From NCBI RefSeq assembly GCF_041260665.1, contig NZ_JBGCCT010000015.1:1-64000 (forward strand): DNA of 64,000 nucleotides. The letters are read 5' to 3'. The translations under genes were made by a program, and so were the position numbers. The notes under the pieces are model-generated. The model was not told the DNA's origin, searched no databases, and saw nothing but the letters and a program-made list of their open reading frames with translations. The DNA is from Catenulispora sp. GP43 (GTDB lineage: Bacteria; Actinomycetota; Actinomycetes; Streptomycetales; Catenulisporaceae). This document shows, one piece after another, positions 20,433 to 30,171 of the stretch (its first letter is position 1; every line of letters begins with the position of its first letter).

Positions 20433-23237
20433 TCATTCGAACTCGGCTGCCCGCAAGCGCACCGAGACCCGCTCCCGGCGCCGCAGTGCGGCCTCAAGCA
20501 CGACCCCGCCGACAGTGCACGCGGCGACCGCGCCGATGACGGGTACCAGCCACCCGTCCCTCGGCACGCCCGGGACCTGGGCACCCAGAAGCGGCGCGAA
20601 CGACGCTCCCATCGCCAGGCCGCCGGCTGTCGCCAGGGCCAACAGCGGCAGCGTAGTAGCGGGGCCGAGCAGCCGCCCCCCTCTTTCAGAAAGACCTAAG
20701 ACTCGAAGTAGCAGAGCACTGTCACGGGCCGCAGAGCGACTTCCCGCCATCGTCCGCGCCAGGCACAGCAACCCGAAACCGATCGACAGCAGCTCGGCCA
20801 TGCGCAGGACGGCGTGCGCGGCGGTGGTGCGGCCGTCCGCGTAACCAGCGGCGGCGGCCTGCGCGTAGGAGCCGGACGGGAAGTAGGGCCGGATCCCGGG
20901 CAACGCTCGCAGGGCTTTGATATCAGGGCTCCCCGTCACCCATAGCGCGTCCGGCTTCAGCGCCTTGGCGCCCATCTGATCGGCGGGCAGCACGACGTAT
21001 CCAGGCCCGTATTCGCCGGCGATCACCGAGGCGGTCGGCAGGTCCGCGGCGGCGACGAAGTCCACGTCGACGGTCTCGGTGGGCAACGCCAGTGTGGCGT
21101 GCGTCCCGACCAGGCCGGCCAGGTCCGGCGAGACCAGCGCGGTCACCGTCCCGGGCCGGCTGGGCGCGGTCGGCCAGTCGTCGGGCACCCGGCCCGACCG
21201 CCCGCCGGACTCGCTCGCGGCGCGCTGTGTCAGGGCCCGCAGTTCGCCGGAGTCGGCGGCGAGCACCGCGACGTTCGCCGGCGCCGACGGGACGCCCGAG
21301 ATCCCCGCCGCGCCCACGAACGCGGTCAGCACCTGCCCGGCGCCCGGCACGGCGGCGGCCTTCGCGGCGAACCCGTCGGGCAGCGACACCGTGGCGCCGC
21401 GGTTCAGCGCGATCGCCGACGGATCGGGGATCGCCTCGACGCGGGCGCCGGCGCCGACCGCGTACAGCGCGTCGTCCCGGACGCCCTGCGTCACCGAGGA
21501 ATCCAGCCGCGCGGCGAAGGTCGCGGCCGCCGTGGCCACCACCAGACCGGCCAGCGGCGCGGCCAGCACGCGCACCCGACGCCCGCCCAGCGCGGCGGCG
21601 ACGAACGCCAGCGCCCCGCGCCGCCGCCCGGCGATCGTGAACGGCACCGACCACAGCACCGGGACCAGGCGCACCACCGCCAGCGCCGCGGCGAACGCCA
21701 GCAGCGCCGGGGCGGCGATAGCCAGCCAGTCGAAGGATCCTGATCCGTTGTGCGTGCCCCGGCTGCGCATCACGCCCACCGCCGCCGCGGCGCCGAGCGG
21801 GACCGCAATGTCGCGGACCAGCCGCGGGATCCGCGCGGCGGCATCGGCATCGGCCTCGGTCGGCTCGCGCCGCGCCGCACCGGGCTGATCGGGGTGGGCC
21901 GCGACCCGGCCGAAGACCGAGCCGACCCCGGCCAGCGTCACCAGCACCGCGCCCGGCCAGGCGCGGACGGTCCCGGCCGCGGCGACGCCGGCCGCCGTGG
22001 CGATGAGGACTCCGGCCGCCGCGCCGAGCGCGACGACGAACCCTGATTGCGCCGCGAACCGCACGGCCAGCCGGCCCGGCGCCGCTCCCCGTGCCTTGCA
22101 CAGCACGATCTCGGCCGAGCGCCGGACGACCACGGTCCGCAGCATCAGGAAGAACGCCGCGAGCGCTCCGGCCAGCGTCGCGCCCAGGACCACGTAGTCC
22201 AGCTGCCGCGCCTGCCGCTCGACGGAGAGAGCCTGCCCGGCGAACACGTCGAGCCGGGTCGTGGCGGCCACCGGGAACGGATGGCCGCCGGGGTCCTGCA
22301 ACGCCAGGCCCTGTCCCCCGACCACCAGACGGTGCACCGCGTCGGCCAGGGCCGCCAGCTCCGAGACCGTGATGCGCGCCGGATCGATGGCGAACTCGAT
22401 GGTCGTGCCGCTCCGGCCGGTCCCGGGGATCAGGCTCATGGCGTCCACGTCGGAGACCGATGGCAGCAGCAGGTCCGTCCGCCATACGGACTGCGGCTGC
22501 GCGCAGGACGGATCGTTCACGTAGAAGCCCTGCACGGGATCGTCGTAACCGCAGATGGTGCCCAGGCCCAGCCCTTGCGCGTCGGCGGCGTACCGCCAGA
22601 AGGCCGCGTCACCCGGATCGTCGGCGACGTAGATCCCGGTGATGGTGTAGGTGATGTCCTCCCGGCCGCCGGCGGAGCTGCCGGCCGTCTTCAGCACCGA
22701 TCCGACGTGCAGGCCCAGGGCGTCGGCGGCGGCCTTGCTGATCGCCGCCGCCGTCGTGATCGTGGCGTGCGGCGGGTAGCCGTTGACGTCGTGGACGTCG
22801 CTCCGGGCGGTCGGCGCGGCGCCCGCCACGAAGCGGACGTGGCTCTGGTAACCGAGCAGCGCGGCACCCTGGAGGTGTACGGGCATGCCCCGGGGCCCGG
22901 CCAGATGCACGATCGGGAACTCGCCTGAACTCACGACACTGATATCGGCCGCGGTCACCAGTCGCGCCAGCTGCGGCGGCATGGCGGTCCGCGACGCGGC
23001 GGCGACGGATTCCATGAAGGCGTTGCTGTACTGCTGATCGCTGGGCGCGGTCAGGGTCACGTCCCGGTCCAGGCTGTCCGCCCCGCCGACGGCGTCGGCG
23101 ACGATCGCCCGGTCCGAGCGGCCGATCTGGTATGGGACCGCGGCGGCGGTGGCCGCCGTCGCCCCGGCGAACAGCGCGAGCAGGGCCAGCACGCCGCGCA
23201 CCCGCGCCGCCTCGCCCCACCACCGCGGCCGGCGCAT
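20433..23237 (-). CDS. FtsX-like ABC transporter permease
   Basis: Large membrane protein of 934 residues with an N-terminal helix (about 13-33), a long extracellular region to about 300, a first group of FtsX helices (DYVVLGATLAGALAAFFLML and following), a second extracellular region and a final FtsX group ending in SVRLRAAEFE. The ATG at 23237 shares its A with the stop of the upstream permease gene (TGATG), which fixes the start and implies coupling. Such two-permease sets normally pair with a LolD/MacB-type ATPase exporting or removing lipids or peptides, but none is present here. Cargo unknown. Confidence 0.82.
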   Translation of the reverse strand: MRRPRWWGEAARVRGVLALLALFAGATAATAAAVPYQIGRSDRAIVADAVGGADSLDRDVTLTAPSDQQYSNAFMESVAAASRTAMPPQLARLVTAADISVVSSGEFPIVHLAGPRGMPVHLQGAALLGYQSHVRFVAGAAPTARSDVHDVNGYPPHATITTAAAISKAAADALGLHVGSVLKTAGSSAGGREDITYTITGIYVADDPGDAAFWRYAADAQGLGLGTICGYDDPVQGFYVNDPSCAQPQSVWRTDLLLPSVSDVDAMSLIPGTGRSGTTIEFAIDPARITVSELAALADAVHRLVVGGQGLALQDPGGHPFPVAATTRLDVFAGQALSVERQARQLDYVVLGATLAGALAAFFLMLRTVVVRRSAEIVLCKARGAAPGRLAVRFAAQSGFVVALGAAAGVLIATAAGVAAAGTVRAWPGAVLVTLAGVGSVFGRVAAHPDQPGAARREPTEADADAAARIPRLVRDIAVPLGAAAAVGVMRSRGTHNGSGSFDWLAIAAPALLAFAAALAVVRLVPVLWSVPFTIAGRRRGALAFVAAALGGRRVRVLAAPLAGLVVATAAATFAARLDSSVTQGVRDDALYAVGAGARVEAIPDPSAIALNRGATVSLPDGFAAKAAAVPGAGQVLTAFVGAAGISGVPSAPANVAVLAADSGELRALTQRAASESGGRSGRVPDDWPTAPSRPGTVTALVSPDLAGLVGTHATLALPTETVDVDFVAAADLPTASVIAGEYGPGYVVLPADQMGAKALKPDALWVTGSPDIKALRALPGIRPYFPSGSYAQAAAAGYADGRTTAAHAVLRMAELLSIGFGLLCLARTMAGSRSAARDSALLLRVLGLSERGGRLLGPATTLPLLALATAGGLAMGASFAPLLGAQVPGVPRDGWLVPVIGAVAACTVGGVVLEAALRRRERVSVRLRAAEFE

Positions 23238-26200
23238 CAGCTCACCTCCGCACGCATCGAGGCGCGCCCGCTGAGGGCGTACGTGATCAGGACGGCCAGC
23301 GCGCCGAACACCGCCGCCGCGGCCCCGGCCAAGCCGAGCGCCGGCCAGTCGTAGACCCGGACCGGCGGCGGGGTCGGGGGCGCCCCGGAGGGCGTGAACA
23401 CCATCAGCTTGAACTCCGATCGCAGGGCCAGGGCGCCCAGTCCGAGGCCGGCCAGGGCACCGAGCAGCGCGACGCCGGCTTGTTCGGCCAGCAGCAGGAC
23501 GGCCGCGCGGCGGCGGGTCAGCCCGAGCGCGGCCAGCACCGCGAGTTCCCGCGCGCGCTCGCGCAGCGTGGAGACGGTGTGCAGGGCCAGACCGAGCAGG
23601 ACGAAGGCCAGCGCGGCCAGGGTGCCGAGTTTCAGGGTCAGGCTGAAGCCGGCGGCGAAGGGGTAGTCGCGCAGTGCCTTCTCCTCGGTGGCGCGGTCGT
23701 CGACCGTCGCGGGCTGGGACAGGTGGGAGGCGGTCAGGGTGCTGCGATACCGGTCGGCGAGGCTCGCGGCACCGGTGCCGTCGGTGTCGGCCCACCATTC
23801 GCCGGTGAGCGGTGCGAGCTGCTGCCCGGCGGCCCCCGACCCGGCCGAGGCCCGCTCCGCCGCGCGGTCCAGCAGGCCGATCGGGACGATGAGCGCGTCC
23901 TGGCCGCCGGTGCCGGATCCGGGCGCGGCGGCGATCGCGGCGACGAAGCGCAGGGTCACCGGCTGGGAGAAGGCGCCGGTGGCGAAGGTGTCGCCGACCT
24001 GCTTGTCCAGAGCGGCCAGCAAGTGCCGGGTGGCGATCGCCGGGACGATCAGGGGGCCGGCGCTCCCGGCTTTGGTGAGTTGCAGGACCTGGACCGGCGC
24101 GGAGGTGGTACCGGCCTTCACCGGAGCGGCGGGAGCCGCGGGAGCGGAGTCGGCGGAAACGGCGGGTGCGGTGAACGCCATGCCGGCAGGGATGGTCACC
24201 GCCTGGCCGTCGGCCTGGAGAGCGAGGACTTTCAGCACGCCGATGGGACAGGCCGGAGCGGTCGACGACTCCGACAGAGCGCTGATGCTGATCGGGTAAG
24301 CGATGCTCTTGCCACTGTCGACGAGGGTTCCGGTCAGCGTGCGCGTAGCGCCGTCAGGAGCGTCAACGGTGCCGAGAACCGCTTCGCCGGGGTAGCCGTA
24401 GGCATCGGTGAACTGAGCGGTGACCTGAAGCGGGCCCGGATCGCAGGTGCTGTTCGCACTCGGGCTGTAGGAGAGATCCGCGCTCAGGCGGCTCGGGGTG
24501 CCGGGCAGCGGGACTCCGACGGAGCCGTGCGGTTCCCAGCCGTCATTGGCCAGCAGGGTACTGACATCCGGCCAGGTCCTCCCGCCGGCCAGATCGGCGC
24601 GGAGGTCGAGGACTCCGCTGGAGCGGACCGGATCCAGGCCGATCACGTCGGCCGTCGGCGTGGTCTCGTCGAGCCCCTGGGACGTCGCGGCCTGGTCGGC
24701 GCGGACCATGCGGTAGGGCGCGCGCAGGGCCACGAAGCCCGCGCCGGTGCCGGGCGTGGCCGCGAGCGCGCGGACGGTCTCGGGGCCGGTGGACACCAGC
24801 CCCGAGATGCGCACCTGGGCGCCGACCGCGAAGCCGGCCTGGTCGGCGTCCGAGCGGTCGGCCGAGGACAGCAGGACGCCGGCCTGCACGCCGATGGCCA
24901 CGGCGAGCACCAGGAGCGCCATCGGCAGCGCCTGGGTGCGCGCGGCCCGGCCGAGACGCCAGCCGACCAGCGCCGCGAGCGTGCCCCTGCCGCGCGCCGC
25001 GAACCGGCCGGCCGGGGCCGCCACGAACGGCAGCAGCCGCAGGACGATCAGCGCCCCGGCGGACAACAGCACCGCGGGCGCCACCACCTGCGGCCAGGGC
25101 AGCGCGCCGGTGCGCGCCGTGTCGTCGCCGGCCTGGAACAGCTCCCACAACGCGGCGAGGCCGAACGCCAGGACCGCCAGATCGATGGTCGCGCGCTGCA
25201 GAGCGGTGCGCAGCGTGGACCGGCGGCGGACCCGGGCGACGGTGCTGTAGCTGAGCGCGGAGCGGGTGCCGACCGAACCGAGCAGGACCGCGGCCAACAC
25301 CGCACCGATCAGCGCGACCACCCACTGCGCGGTCTCGATGTGGTCGGCCCCGTCCACGACCCCCGCGACGCCGGAGTCCCCGTGCGCCCACGCCGCCCCG
25401 ATGCGCTGCTCCAGCCACCGTGCCGCCCACGGCGCCAGCGCCGCAGGGCAGCGCCAGTGCGAGCCCTTCGCCGATCTGCACCCGGCCCAGAGCACGGACG
25501 GAGGAACCGCGGGCGCGCAGCAGGCCGTCCATGGCGTGCCGGCGGTCGGCCAGGGCGCGCGCGATCTGCGCCAGCGCCGCCGCCGACAGCACCCCGAGCT
25601 CGGCGGCCACCAGCCACTCCAGGCGCACGCTGACCGCCGTCACCCCGACCAGCGCGGCCATGCGCGGCGCGAGTTGGTCGTTCAGCGCGGGGGTGAAGTC
25701 GCCGTCCGGCGAGGACGTGGCCGGCACCCACGCGTCGAAGGCGGCGAGCTGGGCGGCGAACCGCGGCAGCCGGCCGGCCGGGAAGCCGGCGGGGTCCGGC
25801 GCCGCGGAGACGGCAGCCTGCGTCAGCAGGATGTCGGGCCGCGCGGTGACGGAGGCGTCGACGAGGACCGGCGCCTCGTCGCCGTCGTGCAGCCAGAAGC
25901 GGTCGGCGGGATCCACGGGCTGGTAGACGCCGGCGATGCGGAAGGTGAGGGCGTTGGAGGAATCCCAGCCGGAGCGGGTGGAGACGGTGTCGCCGACGTG
26001 CCAGTGGTGGACGGCGAGGGTCGGCTCGGATACGAGGGCTGAGAAGGCGGTCGTGGTCGCGGTCGATGGTGCGGCGGTCGGCCACGCCCCCTGAAGCAGC
26101 CGCGCCTTGTCCTTCAGCGCGCCGCTGGACCAGAACGCGACGGCGTCGGTGTTGGAGACGGTGGATTGGAGCAGGACGTAGGGCCCGGACACGACCGTGG

Positions 26201-26504
26201 TGTCCACTTGCGACCCGACCGCGGCGAACGCGGCGGCGACGTGCTCGTGCAGCTGCGCGAAGAACGCGGTGCGCTGATCGGGCGTCGCCTCCCACTGGGT
26301 CCCGGATCCGTAGACCACGCGGACCGTCCGCGCATCCGGCGCCATCGCCTTGAGCGCGCTGCGCACCGACGCGGCCCGCACCGCCGAGGCATGCATGCCG
26401 ATGAGCGTGACCAGCATCAACGCCGGCATGAGCACCGCCACGGCGGCGGCGAGCATGGCGCGCTGGTGCACGGCCCGGCGGAGCAGGAGACGGGGTGCGG
26501 TCAT
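23237..26504 (-). pseudogene. FtsX-like ABC permease interrupted by a one-base frameshift
   Basis: Two overlapping frames join into one permease. The upstream frame starts at ATG 26504 (MTAPRLLLRRAVHQ, first helix near residues 14-36) and reads well through GRVQIGEGLALALP; homology-like sequence then continues in the other frame as ALAPWAARWLEQRIG and runs to 23237. The switch lies at about 25441-25450, where one extra base (the A at 25445 is the best candidate) fits: the span of 3268 bases is a multiple of three plus one. Restored, it would be about 1088 residues with two FtsX helix groups and extracellular domains. It could be a dead gene or a sequencing error in a GC-rich stretch. Confidence 0.75.
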
Positions 26505-26604
26505 GCGGGTTAGGACGGGGAAGGGCCCGCGGGCCGTTGCGGGTGTTACCGAACGGTGATCAAGACAGGGGTCGCATATGCGGCGCCGGCGCCTCAATCC
26601 AGCA

Positions 26605-26689
26605 GCCCGGCAGGCGCTCGACCGAGAGCCCGGCAGGCGCTCAGTCCGGCAGCCCGGCAGACGCTCGGCCGAGTGCCCGGCAGGCGCTC
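26605..26689. repeat. Four-copy 23/24-bp direct repeat
   Basis: The 15-mer GCCCGGCAGGCGCTC recurs at 26605, 26628, 26652 (one mismatch) and 26675, spaced 23, 24 and 23 bp. A fifth weaker copy may follow. The array lies between the FtsX-like gene start and the ABC ATPase, touching the ATPase stop codon. Confidence 0.75.
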
Positions 26690-27773
26690 AGTCCGGCAGC
26701 CGCGCCCCGTTCCCGGCATCGAACAAATGCAGCGCCGCCCCGGCCCGCACCCCCAGCACCACGCTCTCGCCCTTCACCGGCACCGGCCCGTTGGCGTGGC
26801 GGATCACGAGGTCGCTCTCCTCGCCGTCCACCACCGTCCGCGCCGTCACCAGGTAGTCGCGTCCCGTGTCGCGCACCAGGACCGCCGTCGCGCGGATGCC
26901 CTCGGCCTCGGCGCCGATCGACAGGTCCTCCGGGCGGACGCCGATCACCACCCGGTTGCCCGTCAAAGCTGAGGATTGCGTTGAGGTGAGCGCCACCGCG
27001 AGCCCTCCGAGCCGCGCCACGCCGTCGGCGGCGACCGCGGTCGCCAGGTTCATGCCCGGCTCGCCGAGGAACTGCGCCACCGCGATGGTGGCCGGCCTGC
27101 TGAACACCTCCGACGGGGTGCCCACCTGCTGCACCCGGCCGCTGTCCAGGACCGCGATCCGGTCGGCGATCGACCAGGCGTCGACCGAGCTGCACGTCGC
27201 GTACAGCGTCGTGATCCCCAGCTCGCGCTGCAACGCCGCGATCGGCGAGCGGCCCCGCATCATCAGCGGGACGCCCGAGCCGGCCAGCGGCTCGTCGAGG
27301 CACACCACGTCCGGGCGGCGGACGATCGCCCGGGCCATCGTCGTGCGCTGGCGCACGTCGTAGCCCACCGCGTCGGGCTTGCTGTTCAGGTGGTCCGCGA
27401 CGCCGCACAGCTCCGCGACCTGCTGGACGCGGGCCGCCGCGGACTTCACCGAGTTCTTGCGCATGGTCAGCGGCAGCGCGATGTTCTCGCGGATGGTCTG
27501 GTTCGGGAACAGGGCGAAGCCCTGGAAGATCATCGACACGCCGCGCTTGTCCGGGGCGGTGCGGCCGACGTCCTTGCCGCCGATCAGCACCGTGCCCCGG
27601 TCCATCGGCTCCAGCCCGGCGAGCATGCGCAGCAAGGTGCTCTTGCCGCTGCCGGAGGGGCCGGTCAGGACGAGGAGCTCGCCGTCTCGGACGTCGATGT
27701 CGACGCCGTCGACGGCGGGCCGCCACGCCCCGTGGAACACCCTCGTGGCGTCGAGGAAACGGACGTCCGCCAC
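26688..27773 (-). CDS. Sugar ABC transporter ATPase with degenerate catalytic motifs
   Basis: ATP-binding subunit of the MsmK/UgpC type, 361 residues, last gene of the carbohydrate ABC operon. Walker A (GPSGSGKST), Q-loop (FQGFALFP) and Walker B (VVCLDEP) are intact and a TOBE-like C-terminal domain follows from about residue 235. The signature LSGGQ is missing: the place is taken by AVGYDVRQRTTMARA. The D-loop SALDA is replaced by AGSGV, and the switch His of YVTHD by Cys in LYATCSSVD. A homodimer should bind ATP but hydrolyse it poorly. It may have become regulatory, or another ATPase may drive the importer. The ordinary ATPase at 59156 shows the normal motifs for comparison. Confidence 0.87.
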   Translation of the reverse strand: MADVRFLDATRVFHGAWRPAVDGVDIDVRDGELLVLTGPSGSGKSTLLRMLAGLEPMDRGTVLIGGKDVGRTAPDKRGVSMIFQGFALFPNQTIRENIALPLTMRKNSVKSAAARVQQVAELCGVADHLNSKPDAVGYDVRQRTTMARAIVRRPDVVCLDEPLAGSGVPLMMRGRSPIAALQRELGITTLYATCSSVDAWSIADRIAVLDSGRVQQVGTPSEVFSRPATIAVAQFLGEPGMNLATAVAADGVARLGGLAVALTSTQSSALTGNRVVIGVRPEDLSIGAEAEGIRATAVLVRDTGRDYLVTARTVVDGEESDLVIRHANGPVPVKGESVVLGVRAGAALHLFDAGNGARLPD

Positions 27774-27824
27774 GGTCGTGCGCTCTCCTGCCTTCGTTCG
27801 TCGCCTGGTTCGCCTGGTTCGCCG

Positions 27825-28712
27825 CTAGCCCTTGACCGAGCCGGCCATGAGTCCTTGGACGAAGTATCTCTGGAAAGCGAAGAAGACCACGAGGGGCACG
27901 GACAGCGACAGGAAGGCGCCGGGCGCCAGGATGTCGATGTTGCTGCCGAACTGGCGCATGTTGGACTGCAGCGCGACGGTCAGCGGCTGCGTCTTCGCGT
28001 TGGAGAAGACCAGCGCCACCAGCAGGTCGTTCCAGACCCACAGGAACTGGAAGATGGCCAGCGAGGCGATGGCCGGCAGGCCGAGGGGGACGATCACCTT
28101 GCGGAAGATCGTCCATTCGCTGCCGCCCTCCATCCGGGTGGCCTCCAGCAGCTCGCGCGGGATCGCCGCGAAGAAGTTGCGCAGGAGGTAGATGGCGAAC
28201 GGCAGGCCGAAGCCGACGTGGAACAGCACCACGCCCAGGATCGTGCCGAAGATGTGCAGGTTGCGGTACAGCGAGGCCACCGGCAGCAGCGCCACCTGGA
28301 TCGGCACCACCATCAGCCCGACCACGACCACGAACAGCCAGTCCCGGCCCCGGAAGTCGATCCAGGCGAAGGCGTAGGCGGCCAGCGCGCCGAGGAACAC
28401 GACCAGGGCGGTGGCCGGCACGGTGATCAGGACGGTGTTCCACAGCGACTGGATGATGCCGTGGTTGGCGAACAGGCTGGTGTAGTCCTTGAAGGTGAGC
28501 TGCGCCGGGTGCGAGAAGACCGTCCACCAGCCGCTGTTGCTGATGTCGGAGGCCTTGCGCAGGGAGCTGATGAACAGCCCCAGCGTCGGGATCAGCCAGA
28601 CGACGCCGACCGCCAGCACGATGAGGTAGATCGCACCGCCGGTGAGGCGCTTGGCGACGCGGGTGCCGACCGGGATGCGGCCGGGCACCGCCACGGGACG
28701 CGTGACGCTCAT
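27825..28712 (-). CDS. Carbohydrate ABC transporter permease (MalG type)
   Basis: Inner-membrane permease of 295 residues with six predicted helices. The EAA loop that docks onto the ATPase is visible as AAIPRELLEATRMEGGSEWTIFRKVIVPLGLPA. The ATG at 28712 overlaps the stop of the preceding permease by four bases (ATGA), which sets the start and shows coupling. It forms a heterodimer with the upstream permease to pass sugar delivered by the binding lipoprotein. The sequence has no oddities compared with the family. Confidence 0.9.
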   Translation of the reverse strand: MSVTRPVAVPGRIPVGTRVAKRLTGGAIYLIVLAVGVVWLIPTLGLFISSLRKASDISNSGWWTVFSHPAQLTFKDYTSLFANHGIIQSLWNTVLITVPATALVVFLGALAAYAFAWIDFRGRDWLFVVVVGLMVVPIQVALLPVASLYRNLHIFGTILGVVLFHVGFGLPFAIYLLRNFFAAIPRELLEATRMEGGSEWTIFRKVIVPLGLPAIASLAIFQFLWVWNDLLVALVFSNAKTQPLTVALQSNMRQFGSNIDILAPGAFLSLSVPLVVFFAFQRYFVQGLMAGSVKG

Positions 28713-30169
28713 CGCCCCTCCTTCTTCTCGTTGCGCAGGCGGCGGATGTTGAAGTACATGGCCGGCAGCACCAGGACGTACAGGAACACGCCGATCGCGC
28801 TGCCCAGGCCCTGGTCCGCGCCGCCGCCGAACGACACGTTCCACATCTGCACGGCGAGCACGTTCGCGTTCGGCAGCGTGGAGCCGGGGGCGATGACGTA
28901 CACCAGGTCGAAGACCTTCAGGACGTTGATGATCTGGGTGACCATCACCACCAGCAGTACCGGCGCCAGCAGCGGCACGGTGATGCGCCAGAACACCTGT
29001 CTGTCGTTGGCCCCGTCCACCCGCGCCGCCTCCTGCAGCTCACGCGGGATCGAGGCGAGCCCGGCCGCGATCAGCACCATCGCGAAGCCGGCCCAGATCC
29101 ACAGATAGGAGGCGATGATCGCCGGGGTCACCAGCGAGGGGCCGAGCCATTGGATGCCTCGGTACGGTTGGGCGAAGTTGCTGCCCGGCAGTTCTAGTCG
29201 GTAGCTATCACCGGGTTTCAGTCCCTTGATGGTGAAGGTGCCGTCGTTGTGCGCCGAGGCCGATCCGGCGCTCTTGCCGGTCGCGACGTCGATCGCCTTG
29301 ACCGAGATCCCCGGCATGCCCTTCTTGCCGGCGTCCAGGTGGTTCGGCGTGCCCCCGCCGCCGTAGATGATGTCCAGCCAGACCGTGCCCTCGATCTGGT
29401 CCGCGGCCGGGGCCGCGCTCGGGGCCGCGGCCTGCGCCGCCTTGCCGGGCAGGCCCGCGGCCTGGATGCCGACCAGCGGCAGCTGCGCGACGGAGCCGGC
29501 CTGGAAGGTCTGCACCGAGGTGAACGATCCCGCCGTGCCGGGCTTGGCGGTGACCGGACGGGGCCGCGCGCCGGGGTACTTCGACGACGGCGCGAAGGTG
29601 TCGTGCACCCCGACGGCCACCGCGTTGGCCACGCCCTGGTGCGGGTCCTGCTGGTAGACCAGCTCGAAGATGACGCCGGCGGCCAGGAACGAGATGGCCA
29701 TCGGCATGAAGATGACCGCCTTGAACGCGGTGGACCAGCGGATCTTCTCGGCCATCAGCGCGAACATCAGGCCCAGCGCGCAGGCCACGGTCGGCGCGCA
29801 GACCACCCAGATGATGTTGTTCTTCAGCGCGGTGAGCGTTGCCGAGTCCGTGAACAGGGTGTGGTAGTTGTGCAGCCCGACCCACTTGGAGCCGTCGGCG
29901 TTGTGCACGCTGAGCCAGACCGAGTCGATCGCCGGCCAGATGATGATGGCCGCCAGGATGACCGCGGCCGGTATCAGGAAGCCGGCGCGGACCCGGACCG
30001 GTATGCGCAGAGGGCTGCGGCCGTGGTCGGCCAGCGGATGCGGGTACGGGTGCGGGCGCGGGTGCGGCCCGGACCCTTGGCCGGGGACGCTAGCGGGGGC
30101 GTTTTCTGGAGGCGGCCCCGCCGCCGGGACGGACCCGGCGGCGGCGGCCGCGGACAGGGGCTCGTCCAT
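28709..30169 (-). CDS. Carbohydrate ABC permease (MalF type) with an inserted extracellular beta-sandwich
   Basis: Permease of 486 residues, about 170 longer than the usual MalF-type partner. A Pro/His-rich N-terminal tail (about 1-60) precedes helix 1 (FLIPAAVILAAIIIWPAI); helices 2 and 3 follow. Between helix 3 (ending ELVYQQDP) and helix 4 (starting LVTPAIIASYLWIW) lies an insertion of roughly 150 residues. Its second half reads like an SdrD-B/carboxypeptidase-regulatory fold: GTVWLD, GISVKAIDVATGK, DGTFTIKGLKPGDSYRLELP. Helices 4-6 and the EAA loop SIPRELQEAARVDGAN are normal. The insert faces outside, where it could contact the binding protein or substrate. Start is two bases after the binding-protein stop. 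Confidence 0.87.
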   Translation of the reverse strand: MDEPLSAAAAAGSVPAAGPPPENAPASVPGQGSGPHPRPHPYPHPLADHGRSPLRIPVRVRAGFLIPAAVILAAIIIWPAIDSVWLSVHNADGSKWVGLHNYHTLFTDSATLTALKNNIIWVVCAPTVACALGLMFALMAEKIRWSTAFKAVIFMPMAISFLAAGVIFELVYQQDPHQGVANAVAVGVHDTFAPSSKYPGARPRPVTAKPGTAGSFTSVQTFQAGSVAQLPLVGIQAAGLPGKAAQAAAPSAAPAADQIEGTVWLDIIYGGGGTPNHLDAGKKGMPGISVKAIDVATGKSAGSASAHNDGTFTIKGLKPGDSYRLELPGSNFAQPYRGIQWLGPSLVTPAIIASYLWIWAGFAMVLIAAGLASIPRELQEAARVDGANDRQVFWRITVPLLAPVLLVVMVTQIINVLKVFDLVYVIAPGSTLPNANVLAVQMWNVSFGGGADQGLGSAIGVFLYVLVLPAMYFNIRRLRNEKKEGR

Positions 30170-30171
30170 GG

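Noticed and set aside
23238-23798. Upstream extension of the FtsX-like gene beyond ATG 23237
   Set aside because: The extra residues are Arg/Pro/Gly-rich out-of-frame translation of the neighbouring permease gene; the TGATG junction gives a better start.
26605-26699. CRISPR array
   Set aside because: Repeats are 15 bp with only 8-9 bp between them, no true spacers and no cas genes nearby.
26556-26972. Plus-strand frames across the 23/24-bp repeat array
   Set aside because: They run antisense to the ABC ATPase and have repetitive, basic compositions without a start signal.
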